A DNA stretch of 64,000 bases from P36-A1 sp049478495 (GCF_049478495.1 NZ_CP168083.1:62001-126000), one strand, 5' to 3'; counted from the stretch's first letter, positions 1-8,797 are shown. Numbers and translations are program-made. The notes: generated by a model not told the origin, from the sequence alone.

Positions 1-974
1 GATTTATACAAATCCATTAATGGAATGAATGTTCTCAAATCATTGGCACACTGAAATATATCTGCAACCATTATATATTCACTTGAAACTCCTACTTGGA
101 TATTATACCCTGGTTTAAAAACTCCAGTATTGTTATAATAATCATATTTCATGTGCATGAAAGTGGCATCATGATCAGTTTTAGAGTAACTGTTTCTATT
201 TTCAAATATTTTAAAATGTTCTTCATATTTAGCTAATCTTGAATAATAATCATTTATTTTTTCATGTTTTCTTTGTAAATCGTGTTTTCTAGATCCTTTT
301 CCATAAACAAACTCAATTTTTTGTTTTTTTATATTTATTTCAATATCTTCTACTATTGTTTTTAAGTATGTTGATTTATATTTATTTTTAACTGGAAAAT
401 ATTGATCATAACATTTATTATATTCTACTATGAAAGTTGAAACATTAGTAAATAGTTTTTGTTGAAATTTTTCAACAGCTTTACGCCATACAAAACTAGT
501 CTTTTTAGCATTGGCTTCAAATTTAGTACCATCTATATAAAGTTTTGAAGTATCAATTGAATCATCACAAGAGATAATATATTTATTTATATCATAAAAT
601 ATATTTTCTATATTTTTATCAACTAAATTTTCATTTATAAATGTTGCGAAAGCATTGTGAGATGGAGTCTTCATATTACAAAGACTCATAAATCGTATGT
701 CTGTTTTACATGCTTGTTCTATTTTTCTTAAAGAATAAATTTGGTTAGTATATGCAAATAAAATAACTAGTAACATCATTGTAGGATCATACCCTTGATT
801 ACCTCTATGGTATGATCGAGTTATGTATTTTGATAAATTAAATCCTTTCATTAGTTCTACAAATGAATGTACTACATCATCAGCTGGTGAAATTACTTCT
901 ACTTCTAGTGGTAAAATAAGCTGAACTGGTTTATAATTAAAAGCATAATTGTTATTGAGTAATTCGGTATTCAT
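1..974 (-). CDS. IS1182-type transposase, N-terminal part (runs off left edge)
   Basis: The minus strand is open from an ATG at 974 to the window edge, about 324 codons without a stop. The N-terminal region has the pattern of IS1182-family transposases: a domain of unknown function (residues about 10-110, with YHRGNQGYDPTMML and ACKTDIRFMSLC), then YIDGTKFEAN, carrying the first catalytic Asp, and further on YSKTDHDATFMHMK, which resembles the conserved TDPDA block. The rest of the catalytic domain and the right end of the element lie outside the window. No frameshift is visible in this part, so the element may be intact. Family assignment is from motif memory. Confidence 0.8.
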   Translation of the reverse strand, partial: MNTELLNNNYAFNYKPVQLILPLEVEVISPADDVVHSFVELMKGFNLSKYITRSYHRGNQGYDPTMMLLVILFAYTNQIYSLRKIEQACKTDIRFMSLCNMKTPSHNAFATFINENLVDKNIENIFYDINKYIISCDDSIDTSKLYIDGTKFEANAKKTSFVWRKAVEKFQQKLFTNVSTFIVEYNKCYDQYFPVKNKYKSTYLKTIVEDIEINIKKQKIEFVYGKGSRKHDLQRKHEKINDYYSRLAKYEEHFKIFENRNSYSKTDHDATFMHMKYDYYNNTGVFKPGYNIQVGVSSEYIMVADIFQCANDLRTFIPLMDLYK

Positions 975-989
975 ATATCAATTATACTA

Positions 990-1035
990 AAAAGGAAGAA
1001 TGTTTTCTCTACATTGAGTAAACATTCTTCCTTTT
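990..1035. repeat. 16-bp perfect inverted repeat at the head of the IS1182-type element
   Basis: AAAAGGAAGAATGTTT (990-1005) is mirrored exactly by AAACATTCTTCCTTTT (1020-1035) around a 14-nt loop. It lies just upstream of the transposase start on the minus strand. It could be a hairpin that blocks transcription entering from outside, part of the element end, or a terminator of the neighbouring ISL3-type remnant. Confidence 0.6.
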
Positions 1036-1090
1036 ATTGTATAGGACTATATATGCTAATGCATTACAGCCCCTTTTTTTTATGCTTTTT

Positions 1091-1725
1091 CTATACAATT
1101 AATAATTCTTGTATCATTATTCTAGTCTTTAATCTTTCAAATCTTCTAAAGCCACAAGATATTTTTTTTAACTTCTTGAATTTAGATATTGTACCTTCTA
1201 TTATTCCATTATTATACTTAATACTGAAACTATCTTTTATATATTCAAAATACTTAATAAAGGTAGATATACAAGTTTTAATTTTATCTTAAGCTAATTT
1301 ATTAGGCTGATCAATTGTTTTCTTAAAAATTTCCATATTATTATATTTTAAAGAAAATAGTAAATCTTGATATATTTCATAATTATTTTTAAAGTCCTCA
1401 TTATTCTCGATTAAATAATTTAGAATTGCTTTATTGTTTGTAAACTTATAATTAAAGGTTGCATGCTTAAACATCACTTATGAAAGATTCTTTTTTAACT
1501 GTAATATAGGTTTTCAAAAATTTTTGAACTTATTTCTATTTTTTTCATCTGCATTCATAATTACAACTCTAGTTTTATTAAAGGCTCTAGTTAAATTCTG
1601 ATAAATATGAAATCTATCGAATGTTATTTTAGCATGGGAAAGATATTTTTAATTACTTCAGTATAAGGTGTATATATATCAATTACAATATATACAAAAG
1701 TATTTCTTGTTGATTCAATATTTAA
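1091..1725 (-). pseudogene. Decayed ISL3-family transposase (C-terminal two thirds)
   Basis: Reading the minus strand across frames gives successive ISL3 transposase blocks: VYIVIDIYTPYTEVIKNIFP, then after a 1-base slip HAKITFDRFHIYQNLTRAFN, then MFKHATFNYKFTNNKA, and finally NGIIEGTISKFKKLKKISCG with FRRFERLKTRIMIQELLIV before the stop at 1091. A frameshift near 1630 and in-frame stops near 1525 and 1290 break the frame. The N-terminal third is absent. The outer limit near 1725 is where ISL3 similarity fades into a plus-strand tail; it is approximate. Confidence 0.75.
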
Positions 1726-1891
1726 TCTGGATATATTAAGTTTTAATGATGCATTTAATATTAATGATTTTAATAAAGATGCATTTAATATTAATGATTT
1801 TAATAAAGATAGGTTCAATATAAAAGCCTATAGTATCGATAATTTTACATATAATAGTAACTTAAATGTCAGATGTGAATATATAAAATAA
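1709..1891 (+). pseudogene. Possible gene tail with tandem 10-residue repeats
   Basis: An open plus-strand frame without a credible start ends at TAA 1889-1891, directly before a terminator hairpin. It reads ...FNDAFNINDFNKDAFNINDFNKDRFNIK... with the decapeptide DAFNINDFNK present twice and a third, diverged copy. It looks like the 3' remnant of a gene whose 5' part was lost to the neighbouring insertion. No family recognised, and it may not be a real protein. Confidence 0.3.
1748..1807. repeat. 30-bp tandem direct repeat, two exact copies
   Basis: Copies at 1748-1777 and 1778-1807 are identical, beginning GATGCATTTAATATTAATGA. The unit is a multiple of three, so it keeps the plus-strand frame open. 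Confidence 0.85.
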
Positions 1892-1937
1892 CACAAAAAA
1901 AGCCGTAATACAGAAAGAATATTGGCTTTTTTGTGTG
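1892..1937. terminator. Hairpin with U/A tracts (bidirectional terminator-like)
   Basis: CACAAAAAAAGCC and GGCTTTTTTGTGTG form an A/T-flanked stem separated by about 19 nt. The structure follows the TAA of the repeat-bearing tail. Confidence 0.5.
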
Positions 1938-1944
1938 TGAGGAA

Positions 1945-2390
1945 CATGTCATTTAACTATGTGATGAAAGTTTACTGAAGTGGTTTGTAACTACAAACCA
2001 CTAGTCGAAAACATGGAGAAAGTCGCAAGTCTCAACAAAAGAAAGTTCTAGACAAAATCTTGACTCGAAGAACATGATCATATAAGGTATTATAAATTGG
2101 ATGAGTTTGCCAAACAAAACAAAGTTTAATAATCTTGTGAAATTAGGTATACCCAAAGGTAAGGCAGGGTAATATGCAAATACAAGAAAAGGACTGTGGA
2201 GAATATCCAACAGTCCTATATTAAGTCGTTCATTAACCAACGAGTATTTAGAAAATTTAGGTTACTTAAATCTAAACTAACTATATAATCAAAGGTAACA
2301 TATAAAAAAATTGTAACCGCCGTATACCGAATGGTATGTATGGTGGTATGTGAGTGATCTAATTAAAAGACTGATTAGTATCTACTCGAT
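1945..2390 (+). mobile_element. 3' remnant of a group II intron with decayed reverse transcriptase
   Basis: A plus-strand frame broken by several stops encodes the C-terminal end of a group II intron reverse transcriptase/maturase: LVKLGIPKGKAG, YANTRKGLWRIS and NSPILSRSLTNEYLENLGY (about 2140-2260). It is followed by an RNA with the features of domain V (about 2314-2351, with CCGCCGTATACCGAATGGT), domain VI (about 2354-2385) and the usual 3' terminus CTACTCGAT at 2382-2390. The 5' half of the intron is missing and the protein is dead (stops near 2090 and 2170). The 5' limit is approximate. Confidence 0.75.
2314..2351 (+). ncRNA. Group II intron domain V
   Basis: The stem CCGCCGTATACC / GGTATGTATGGTGG has the length and sequence of bacterial group II domain V. 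A few G-to-A changes weaken pairs relative to the usual form, in line with a decayed intron. Confidence 0.65.
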
Positions 2391-2400
2391 TATTTAACTA

Positions 2401-3507
2401 TTATTGAGTTAATAAAGTAAATAATGATTTTGCAGTATTTTCCATGTCTAAAATAGATATTTTTTCTTCAGTAGTATGCACTTTGTCCATACCACATGAA
2501 ATATTTACACAATTAATTCCACCAGCATAGTAGACATTTGTATCACTACCACCACCAGTAGATTTAAGTAAAGGTTCTAAATTATTAGCTTTAAAAGCTT
2601 TTTGAAGTTCAACAACAATATTAGAAGATTCATCAATTACTAATGGATCATAATTTCTTGTAACTTCAATATCAGTAGTTCCACCTAAAGCAATAGCAGC
2701 ATCCTCTAAAGCTTTAATCATAGAATCAGTTTGTTTTTCTAATTTAGGAATACTTAAAGATCTAGTTTCACCTCTTAGTTCAACTAAGTCAGTAATGATG
2801 TTAGTAGCACCACCACCACAAATATAACCAAAGTTTGCAGTAGTTTCTTCATCTATACGATATAAATTCATGTTTTCTAAAGCTTTAGCAGCAATTTGAA
2901 TTGCACTTATACCTTCTTCAGGTGCAAGACCAGCATGAGCAGGTTTACCATGAATTAAAACTTTAAAAGCATCTTGAGCAGGCGCTTTTGTAATGATAGT
3001 TCCAATTGGACCACCAGAGTCAATAACAACACCTTCTTGAGCAGTTAATTGAGTAGTATCAAAGTTCTTAGCTCCTTTAAGTCCACCTTCTTCAAAGATA
3101 GAAAAAACAGCTTCTACAGGTCTAGATGATAAATTATTCTCAACAATTGTTTGCATACATTCAACAATTATTGCAGCTCCAGCTTTATCATCTCCACCAA
3201 GAATAGTACTTCCATCAGTATGAATTAAATCACCATCAATAATAGGTTTAATTCCATTACCAGGAGTTACTGTATCTAAGTGAGCAGATAATAATAATGG
3301 TTTTTTAGAACTATCTCCAGCCATTTTAGCAAAAACATTGTATCCATTAGAACCAATTTTTTCACCAGCATTATCAATAATTACTTCAAAACCTAACTCC
3401 ATAAGTTGTTTTGCTAGATAATCGCACATTTCTTTTTCATTTCCAGATTCACTATCGATTTGAATATAACTTAAAAAGTTATCTACTAATCTTTTTGTAT
3501 TAATCAT
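2401..3507 (-). CDS. M20-family peptidase, PepT-like tripeptidase
   Basis: A 368-residue cytoplasmic metallopeptidase expected to release the N-terminal residue of short peptides. The di-zinc site of the M20 family is visible in order: SAHLDTV (His and catalytic Asp, residues about 96-100), GGDDKAG (bridging Asp), FEEGG (general base Glu and metal Glu), VVIDSGGP (metal Asp) and the C-terminal VHTTEE (metal His). The dimerisation lid lies between residues about 180 and 290. The start at 3507 is supported by AGGAGG 8 nt upstream. The gene is monocistronic. Its stop lies 10 bp from the 3' end of the decayed group II intron, so its own terminator may have been displaced. PepT2-like is most likely; exact peptide preference is unknown. 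Confidence 0.9.
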   Translation of the reverse strand: MINTKRLVDNFLSYIQIDSESGNEKEMCDYLAKQLMELGFEVIIDNAGEKIGSNGYNVFAKMAGDSSKKPLLLSAHLDTVTPGNGIKPIIDGDLIHTDGSTILGGDDKAGAAIIVECMQTIVENNLSSRPVEAVFSIFEEGGLKGAKNFDTTQLTAQEGVVIDSGGPIGTIITKAPAQDAFKVLIHGKPAHAGLAPEEGISAIQIAAKALENMNLYRIDEETTANFGYICGGGATNIITDLVELRGETRSLSIPKLEKQTDSMIKALEDAAIALGGTTDIEVTRNYDPLVIDESSNIVVELQKAFKANNLEPLLKSTGGGSDTNVYYAGGINCVNISCGMDKVHTTEEKISILDMENTAKSLFTLLTQ

Positions 3508-3831
3508 AATATGTCCTCCTATAAACTAATTATTTAACTAATAACATTATAAACCAAATTTTCACAATATGCTATATTAGTTTGTTAATTAACTTGTAAA
3601 ACATGAAATTGTGCAACTATTATAATTGTATAATAAAGAATACGTTTAACTTGTATATTTCAATATAGTTATAGAAATTAACTATGTGTAAAAAAGTTAA
3701 TGATTAGATAGTGTTTTTTTGTTCTTGTTGTGAGTTTTAGTTATTAATATAATAATAAGATAAATAGAAGATTTTAAAAAGGACACTAGGCAATTAATTA
3801 TAAATGTATGTAGCATTGAAATTATAAAACA

Positions 3832-3840
3832 TGTTATAAT
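3832..3840 (+). promoter_or_regulatory. Extended -10 promoter for the 3878-10745 operon
   Basis: TGTTATAAT is a perfect extended -10 (TGn plus TATAAT), 38 nt before the first start codon. No clear -35 is present at 17 bp, as extended -10 promoters tolerate. The rest of the gap 3508-3831 holds no gene that I can see. Confidence 0.6.
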
Positions 3841-3877
3841 AGATAAGAAAACTTAAAATATAGAAAGGTAGAGTTAT

Positions 3878-4636
3878 ATGGAAGTTACGATAGATAATAT
3901 GATAATTAACTATGAAGAAATAGGTCATGGACAACCAGTAATATTAATGCATGGTTGGGGTCAAAACTTAGAAATGATGTATTCAATAGTTGCAGGTTTA
4001 AAAGACCAATATCATGTATACAATATAGATTTGCCTGGGTTTGGTCATAGCGATGAACCATCAAAGGCATATACAATAGATGATTATACAAATTTTTTAG
4101 AAGAATTTGTGAAAATAAATAATATAGACAATCCAATTATTATAGGACATTCATTTGGATGTAGAATAGCTATAAAGTATGCAGCACGAAAAAATCCTGT
4201 AAAGGAAATGGTGTTAACAGGAGCTGCAGGTCTAATTGATAAAAAAACACCATTGTATTACTTTAGAGTTTATACATACAAATTCTTTAAAATATTTAAA
4301 AATGTGCCCTTTATAAAATATTATATTCAAGAGGCAATGGATAATGCAGGAAGTGAAGATTATAAAAATTCTTCACCAGTGATGAAAGGTATTTTAAAGA
4401 ATGCTGTAAATGAAGATTTAGAATCATATTTAGGTAAAATAACATGCCCAGTCTTACTAATATTTGGATCTAATGATGATGCAACACCTGTGTGGATGGC
4501 AAAAGTGATGGAAGATAAGATGCACAATGCAACGCTTAAAATTTATCAAAATGCTACACACTATGCATATTTAGAAAATATCGATAGATTTAATAAAGAT
4601 ATGTTGGAATTTTTAGGAAAGGAAGATGATAAATAA
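3878..4636 (+). CDS. Alpha/beta-fold hydrolase
   Basis: A 252-residue protein with the alpha/beta-hydrolase layout: oxyanion region ILMHGWGQN (residues 23-30), DLPGFGHSD (51-59), nucleophile elbow GHSFG with Ser92, a lid of about residues 120-180, a likely acid in FGSNDDATP, and the catalytic His in THYAYLEN near residue 230. No signal peptide is seen, so it is cytoplasmic. It is the first gene of a seven-gene operon and overlaps the next gene by 1 nt (TAATG), suggesting coupled translation. The substrate cannot be read from the sequence. Company with cell-envelope genes suggests a lipid or wall-related ester, but that is inference. Confidence 0.85.
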   Translation: MEVTIDNMIINYEEIGHGQPVILMHGWGQNLEMMYSIVAGLKDQYHVYNIDLPGFGHSDEPSKAYTIDDYTNFLEEFVKINNIDNPIIIGHSFGCRIAIKYAARKNPVKEMVLTGAAGLIDKKTPLYYFRVYTYKFFKIFKNVPFIKYYIQEAMDNAGSEDYKNSSPVMKGILKNAVNEDLESYLGKITCPVLLIFGSNDDATPVWMAKVMEDKMHNATLKIYQNATHYAYLENIDRFNKDMLEFLGKEDDK

Positions 4637-6222
4637 TGATATTATTTATTTTAACAATTCTTGCCCTAATCACTTATACAGTATTAGTAGTAAGGTTTAT
4701 GTTGCAAGCATTACATATGTTTCAACAAAATAGATATGAACTTGTAAGACTTAGACAGTGGGAAAAAGCAAATGTTACTAAAACATATCCATTATATATT
4801 ATGGTTACATGGTTTATCATTGCTATACTTTCAATACCACCATTCTCACTTGAAGTAAGAACTTTTTGCATCGCAAGTGTTATTGCAATTCAGGTAATTA
4901 ATCAAACAAATAAAAATAAATATAAAACAGTAATAAAACCTTTAGTTTATACTAATAGGGTTAAAAGACAAATTTTCACATGGATAATATTATATATATT
5001 ATTTATTATCCTTTTGTACTTTATTAAAAGTAATTATTTTCTATTAATATTCTTAATGTTTATCTTTAATTTATATCAAATGCATGTAATATCTTTAGTA
5101 GCAATAATTAATTATCCAATAGAAAATACTTTTAAAAAGCGTTTTATGAAAAAAGCGCAAGATAAGCTATTTTCTTATAACAATCTTACTAAAATAGGAA
5201 TTACAGGAAGTTATGGAAAAACTAGTAGTAAAAACATTATTAATGAGATATTATCAAAAAAATACTACTCATTAGTTACACCAGCTAGTTTTAATACACC
5301 ATTAGGAATCTCAATAACAATTAATAATTATTTACAACCAATACATGAGATATTTGTTTGTGAAATGGGTGCTGATAAAGTTGGTGAAATAACAGAATTG
5401 TTTAATTTTGTTAAACCACAAATAGGTATAGTTACATCAATTGGACAAGCACACCTAGCAACATTTAAAACGCAAGAAAATATCATTCAAGAAAAAATGC
5501 AGATGGTAGAGTTAATGGATGCTAATGGCTTAGTCGTTTTAAATAAAGATGAGAAATTTATAAGAGAATATAATATCACAAGTAAAGCTAAACAAATATG
5601 GTATGGAATTGATAATGAAGCAGATATTATGGCTAAAAATATAAAGTATTCTAAAGATGGAACTTCATTTGATGTTGCAATAAATAATGAAGATATTCAC
5701 TTTGAAACTAGATTGCTAGGAAGACATAATATATATAATATATTAGCAGCAATTGCTATAGGAATTCACTTTGATATTGCAGTTAAAGAATTAATTATTG
5801 CTATAAAGCAATTAAATTATATTCCTAATAGATTAGAAGTAAAAAAACAAAAAGACTTTACAATTATAGATAATGCTTTTAACTCAAATCCAGTATCAAG
5901 TAAAATGTCATTAGATGTTTTAGAAATGATGCCAGGTCAAAGAATAGTAATTACACCTGGAATGATAGATTTAGGTGATAAGCAAGAATACTATAATAAA
6001 AGTTTTGGAGAGTATTTTAAATCAAAAGCAGATATCGTAATTTTAGTAGGAAGAAAACAAACTAAACCAATATATGATGGTTTAGAAGAAACTGGCTTTA
6101 ACATGAAAAATGTATATGTTGTTAATAAAATATATGATGCCTTTAATGTTATGAATAAAGTCAGAAAGCCAGGTAGTTATGTATTATTAGAAAATGACTT
6201 ACCTGATGCCTTTAATAATTAA
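4636..6222 (+). CDS. Membrane-anchored MurF-like Mur ligase family protein
   Basis: 528 residues in two parts. The N-terminal 160 residues hold about four to five hydrophobic segments (about 2-25, 52-70, 76-90, 112-130, 134-160). A Mur ligase follows, with the P-loop ITGSYGKTSSKN (residues 189-200), CEMGADKVGEI, a central domain with TSIGQAHLATF and NKDE, and the C-terminal ligase domain (NSNPVSSKMSLDVL; PGMIDLG). The ligase part most resembles MurF, which adds D-Ala-D-Ala to the UDP-MurNAc-tripeptide. Standard MurF is soluble and about 450 residues, so the membrane domain is the odd feature. It starts inside the stop of the hydrolase gene and is followed after 2 nt by the Nudix gene. It could be the housekeeping MurF or a paralogue acting on a membrane-bound substrate. 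Confidence 0.8.
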   Translation: MILFILTILALITYTVLVVRFMLQALHMFQQNRYELVRLRQWEKANVTKTYPLYIMVTWFIIAILSIPPFSLEVRTFCIASVIAIQVINQTNKNKYKTVIKPLVYTNRVKRQIFTWIILYILFIILLYFIKSNYFLLIFLMFIFNLYQMHVISLVAIINYPIENTFKKRFMKKAQDKLFSYNNLTKIGITGSYGKTSSKNIINEILSKKYYSLVTPASFNTPLGISITINNYLQPIHEIFVCEMGADKVGEITELFNFVKPQIGIVTSIGQAHLATFKTQENIIQEKMQMVELMDANGLVVLNKDEKFIREYNITSKAKQIWYGIDNEADIMAKNIKYSKDGTSFDVAINNEDIHFETRLLGRHNIYNILAAIAIGIHFDIAVKELIIAIKQLNYIPNRLEVKKQKDFTIIDNAFNSNPVSSKMSLDVLEMMPGQRIVITPGMIDLGDKQEYYNKSFGEYFKSKADIVILVGRKQTKPIYDGLEETGFNMKNVYVVNKIYDAFNVMNKVRKPGSYVLLENDLPDAFNN

Positions 6223-6224
6223 TA

Positions 6225-6818
6225 ATGGAAATGATAGAATATATCTTAAGAATGCAAGCTATTGCTAAAATTGGTAAGACTTTTTCTCAAGATCCATATG
6301 CATTAGAAAATTACGATGAAATAGAAAAGGTATCTAAACAAATGTTAGAAGATTATCAAAACATTAATTTAGATAGAGATAATTACTATGTTAAAGATAT
6401 TTATCCAACACCTAATGTTAGTGTTAGGGTAATAGTAGAAAAAGAAGGTAAGTATTTATTAGTAAGAGAAATAAAAGAACAGAAATACTCTATACCAGGA
6501 GGCTGGTGTGAAGTATTCAAGAATTTGAGTATAAATGGTATAGAAGAAGTATTACAAGAAAGTGGTTATAATGTTGAAGTTCAAGATCTTTTAGCAATAT
6601 TTAACCGCTCGAAAGTTCATGCTACTTCAGTAAGTGAGTATGCTATTTATATTAGTGCAAAAATTATAGATAAAGTAGACAATATATTAATTGAAACTGA
6701 TGATGTAGACTTCTTTAAAAGAGAACAATTACCAGCATTATCATTTAAAAACGATATAAAAGAACTTGATATAGTATTTGATGTTTATGAAGGAAAAAGA
6801 AAACCATATTTTGATTAA
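6225..6818 (+). CDS. Nudix hydrolase family protein with partly degenerate Nudix box
   Basis: 197 residues. The N-terminal 60 residues match the helical domain found before some Nudix domains (IAKIGKTFSQDPYALENYDE). The Nudix fold begins near residue 63 (TPNVSVRVIVEKEGKYLLVRE). The box region reads IPGGWCEVFKNLSINGIEEV then LQESGYNV. Against the usual REVxEE pattern the Arg is Glu and one of the paired metal-binding Glu residues is Gln, so activity on nucleoside diphosphate derivatives is uncertain. It lies between the MurF-like gene and tagO with gaps of 2 and 12 bp, clearly in the same operon. A regulatory or substrate-specialised role is possible. Confidence 0.8.
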   Translation: MEMIEYILRMQAIAKIGKTFSQDPYALENYDEIEKVSKQMLEDYQNINLDRDNYYVKDIYPTPNVSVRVIVEKEGKYLLVREIKEQKYSIPGGWCEVFKNLSINGIEEVLQESGYNVEVQDLLAIFNRSKVHATSVSEYAIYISAKIIDKVDNILIETDDVDFFKREQLPALSFKNDIKELDIVFDVYEGKRKPYFD

Positions 6819-6830
6819 AGGAAAGATTAC

Positions 6831-7907
6831 ATGTTAAGTACATATGTCATAGGATTTGCAATAGCCCTTATTTCATCACTATTATTAGTTCCAGTAGTAA
6901 AAATAGTAGCTAAAGAATTATGGATAGTAGATAAACCTGGTGCTAGAAGAGTACATACAAAAGTAACCCCACGTTTAGGAGGACTTGCTATTTATAGTGC
7001 CTTTATGATTGGTTGTCTTTTTACCGTAAAAGGTGATCGAGCAATTATGGCAATGCTAATGGGTGGTTTTATCATAGCTTTAAGTGGTGTTATAGATGAT
7101 ATGGTAGAAATGAGTGCAAGAAATAAACTATTATTTCAAATAGTTGCAACATTAGTAGTAGTCTTTTATGGACAAATAAGAATAGGTCATATTAATATAC
7201 CTGGTGGATTTGTCATCAATTTTGGATTGCTCTCAACATTCATAACAATATTATGGATTATAGGAATAACTAATGCAGTTAACTTAATAGATGGATTAGA
7301 TGGATTATGTGCAGGAGTATGCACAATTATCTTATCTACCTTTGCAATGATGGCCTTTATTCTTGGTAGAGAAGATATCGTTTTAATATCTCTTCTACTT
7401 TTAGGCTCAGTAATAGGCTTTCTCTATTATAACTTTTATCCAGCTAGTATTTTTATGGGAGACACCGGAGCTCTCTTTCTAGGATTTATGATTGCAACAA
7501 TTTCCTTATTAGGATTTAAATCATCAGCCTTTTTAACACTAGGACCAGCTATATTCATCTTAGCTATCCCAATACTAGATACATTTTTATCGATAATTAG
7601 AAGAAGATTAAAAGGTGTTTCCTTTTCAACACCAGACAAAGAACATCTGCATCATACACTAATGTACAAAATGAATTTAACACAATTAAAAACAGTATTA
7701 ACAATATACACTATTACCTTTTACTTTTCACAAGTATCTTATATTTATCTAATAAATAAAAGAGTATCACTTGCAATGTTAATAGTAATAGCAGTGATAA
7801 TAGAATTATTTGTCGAGAAAACGGGAATGATTTCAAAAAACTATCGACCAATATTAAATATAATAAATAAAATTAAAAACATATTTATTAAAGATAAGGA
7901 GAATTAA
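6831..7907 (+). CDS. tagO: Undecaprenyl-phosphate N-acetylglucosaminyl-phosphate transferase (TagO/WecA type)
   Basis: 358-residue polytopic membrane protein of about eleven hydrophobic segments. It transfers GlcNAc-1-phosphate from UDP-GlcNAc to undecaprenyl phosphate, the first step of wall teichoic acid and some polysaccharide pathways. Family motifs are present: VHTKVTPRLGGLAIY after the first segment, the Mg2+-binding DDMVEMSARNKLLFQ, NAVNLIDGLDGLCAG, FMGDTGALFLGF and the C-terminal cytosolic HLHHTL loop, which separates the WecA/TagO branch from MraY. It follows the Nudix gene by 12 bp and precedes degV by 3 bp. No other teichoic acid gene is in the window. Confidence 0.9.
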   Translation: MLSTYVIGFAIALISSLLLVPVVKIVAKELWIVDKPGARRVHTKVTPRLGGLAIYSAFMIGCLFTVKGDRAIMAMLMGGFIIALSGVIDDMVEMSARNKLLFQIVATLVVVFYGQIRIGHINIPGGFVINFGLLSTFITILWIIGITNAVNLIDGLDGLCAGVCTIILSTFAMMAFILGREDIVLISLLLLGSVIGFLYYNFYPASIFMGDTGALFLGFMIATISLLGFKSSAFLTLGPAIFILAIPILDTFLSIIRRRLKGVSFSTPDKEHLHHTLMYKMNLTQLKTVLTIYTITFYFSQVSYIYLINKRVSLAMLIVIAVIIELFVEKTGMISKNYRPILNIINKIKNIFIKDKEN

Positions 7908-7910
7908 AAA

Positions 7911-8777
7911 ATGAAGAAAACTGCATACATACTTGATAGCTCATCTTTTTTGACAGAAGAAGAAGCAAATAAATTAGGATTTCATTATATGCCATTACAT
8001 GTAATAATTGAGGGAGAGGACTATTTAGAAGGAAAAACATTAGACTTAGATATGCTTAAAGAAGCAATTGAAAACAAAAGAAATGTTTCAACATCACAAC
8101 CTAGTCCTGGAGAAGTGATACAGTTAGTAGAACAACTTAAAAGTGAGGGATATGATCAAGCTGTATTTTCTGGAATAGCATCAGGATTATCAAAAACACA
8201 AGAAAATGTTATTAATACTGCAAAAGAAGATGGTTTTAAAGTATATAATATAGATTCTAAAAGTGTTGGTAATGCCTCTAAATATCCTTTAATTAAAGCA
8301 AGAAAATTAATAGAAGAAGATAAAATGGAAATTGAAGAAGCTATAAAGTATGTTCAAGAAAGTGAAGCTTTAAAATCATTGACTACAGTTTCAGTTGGGG
8401 ACTTATTTCATTTAAGTAGAGGTGGTAGAATTACACCAGCTGCAGCAGCACTTGGAAGTATGTTAAAAATAAAACCAATACTTAAACTCGTTTTAGAAAA
8501 AGATGGACAAATAGATTCAGTGGAAAAGGTTAGAACAGAAAAAAAAGCCTTGAAAAAAATGGTAGAGTTAACACTTAAACCTTTTAATCTAAACAATAGT
8601 GTTGTTTTAATAGCAGATTTCTATGGTAAAGATGTAGCAAAAGAGCTAGAGAAAATAGTACATGAAGTATATCCAGAATTAGAAATAGAAAGATATAACC
8701 TTTCACCAACAATTGGAGTTCATGTTGGATTAGATTCAGTAGGATTACAAATAGTAGATATTTCAATGCTTAAATAA
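7911..8777 (+). CDS. DegV family protein (fatty-acid binding, FakB-like), copy 1
   Basis: 288 residues with the DegV signature: a lipid-carboxylate binding Ser/Thr patch (STSQPSPGE, residues about 63-71), FSGIASGLSKTQEN, DSKSVG, FHLSRGGRITPAAAALGSMLKIKPIL and the C-terminal GVHVGLDSVGLQI. In Gram-positive bacteria such proteins (FakB) carry exogenous fatty acids to the FakA kinase for entry into phospholipid synthesis. FakA is not in the window. The gene starts 3 bp after tagO and is followed by a second DegV gene, so the pair probably differs in acyl-chain preference. Confidence 0.88.
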   Translation: MKKTAYILDSSSFLTEEEANKLGFHYMPLHVIIEGEDYLEGKTLDLDMLKEAIENKRNVSTSQPSPGEVIQLVEQLKSEGYDQAVFSGIASGLSKTQENVINTAKEDGFKVYNIDSKSVGNASKYPLIKARKLIEEDKMEIEEAIKYVQESEALKSLTTVSVGDLFHLSRGGRITPAAAALGSMLKIKPILKLVLEKDGQIDSVEKVRTEKKALKKMVELTLKPFNLNNSVVLIADFYGKDVAKELEKIVHEVYPELEIERYNLSPTIGVHVGLDSVGLQIVDISMLK

Positions 8778-8797
8778 TAAAAATAGGGGGAATAACA

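Noticed and set aside
2001..2240. 79-codon minus-strand frame
   Set aside because: Lies antisense to the group II intron reverse transcriptase remnant, whose sense strand shows conserved blocks.
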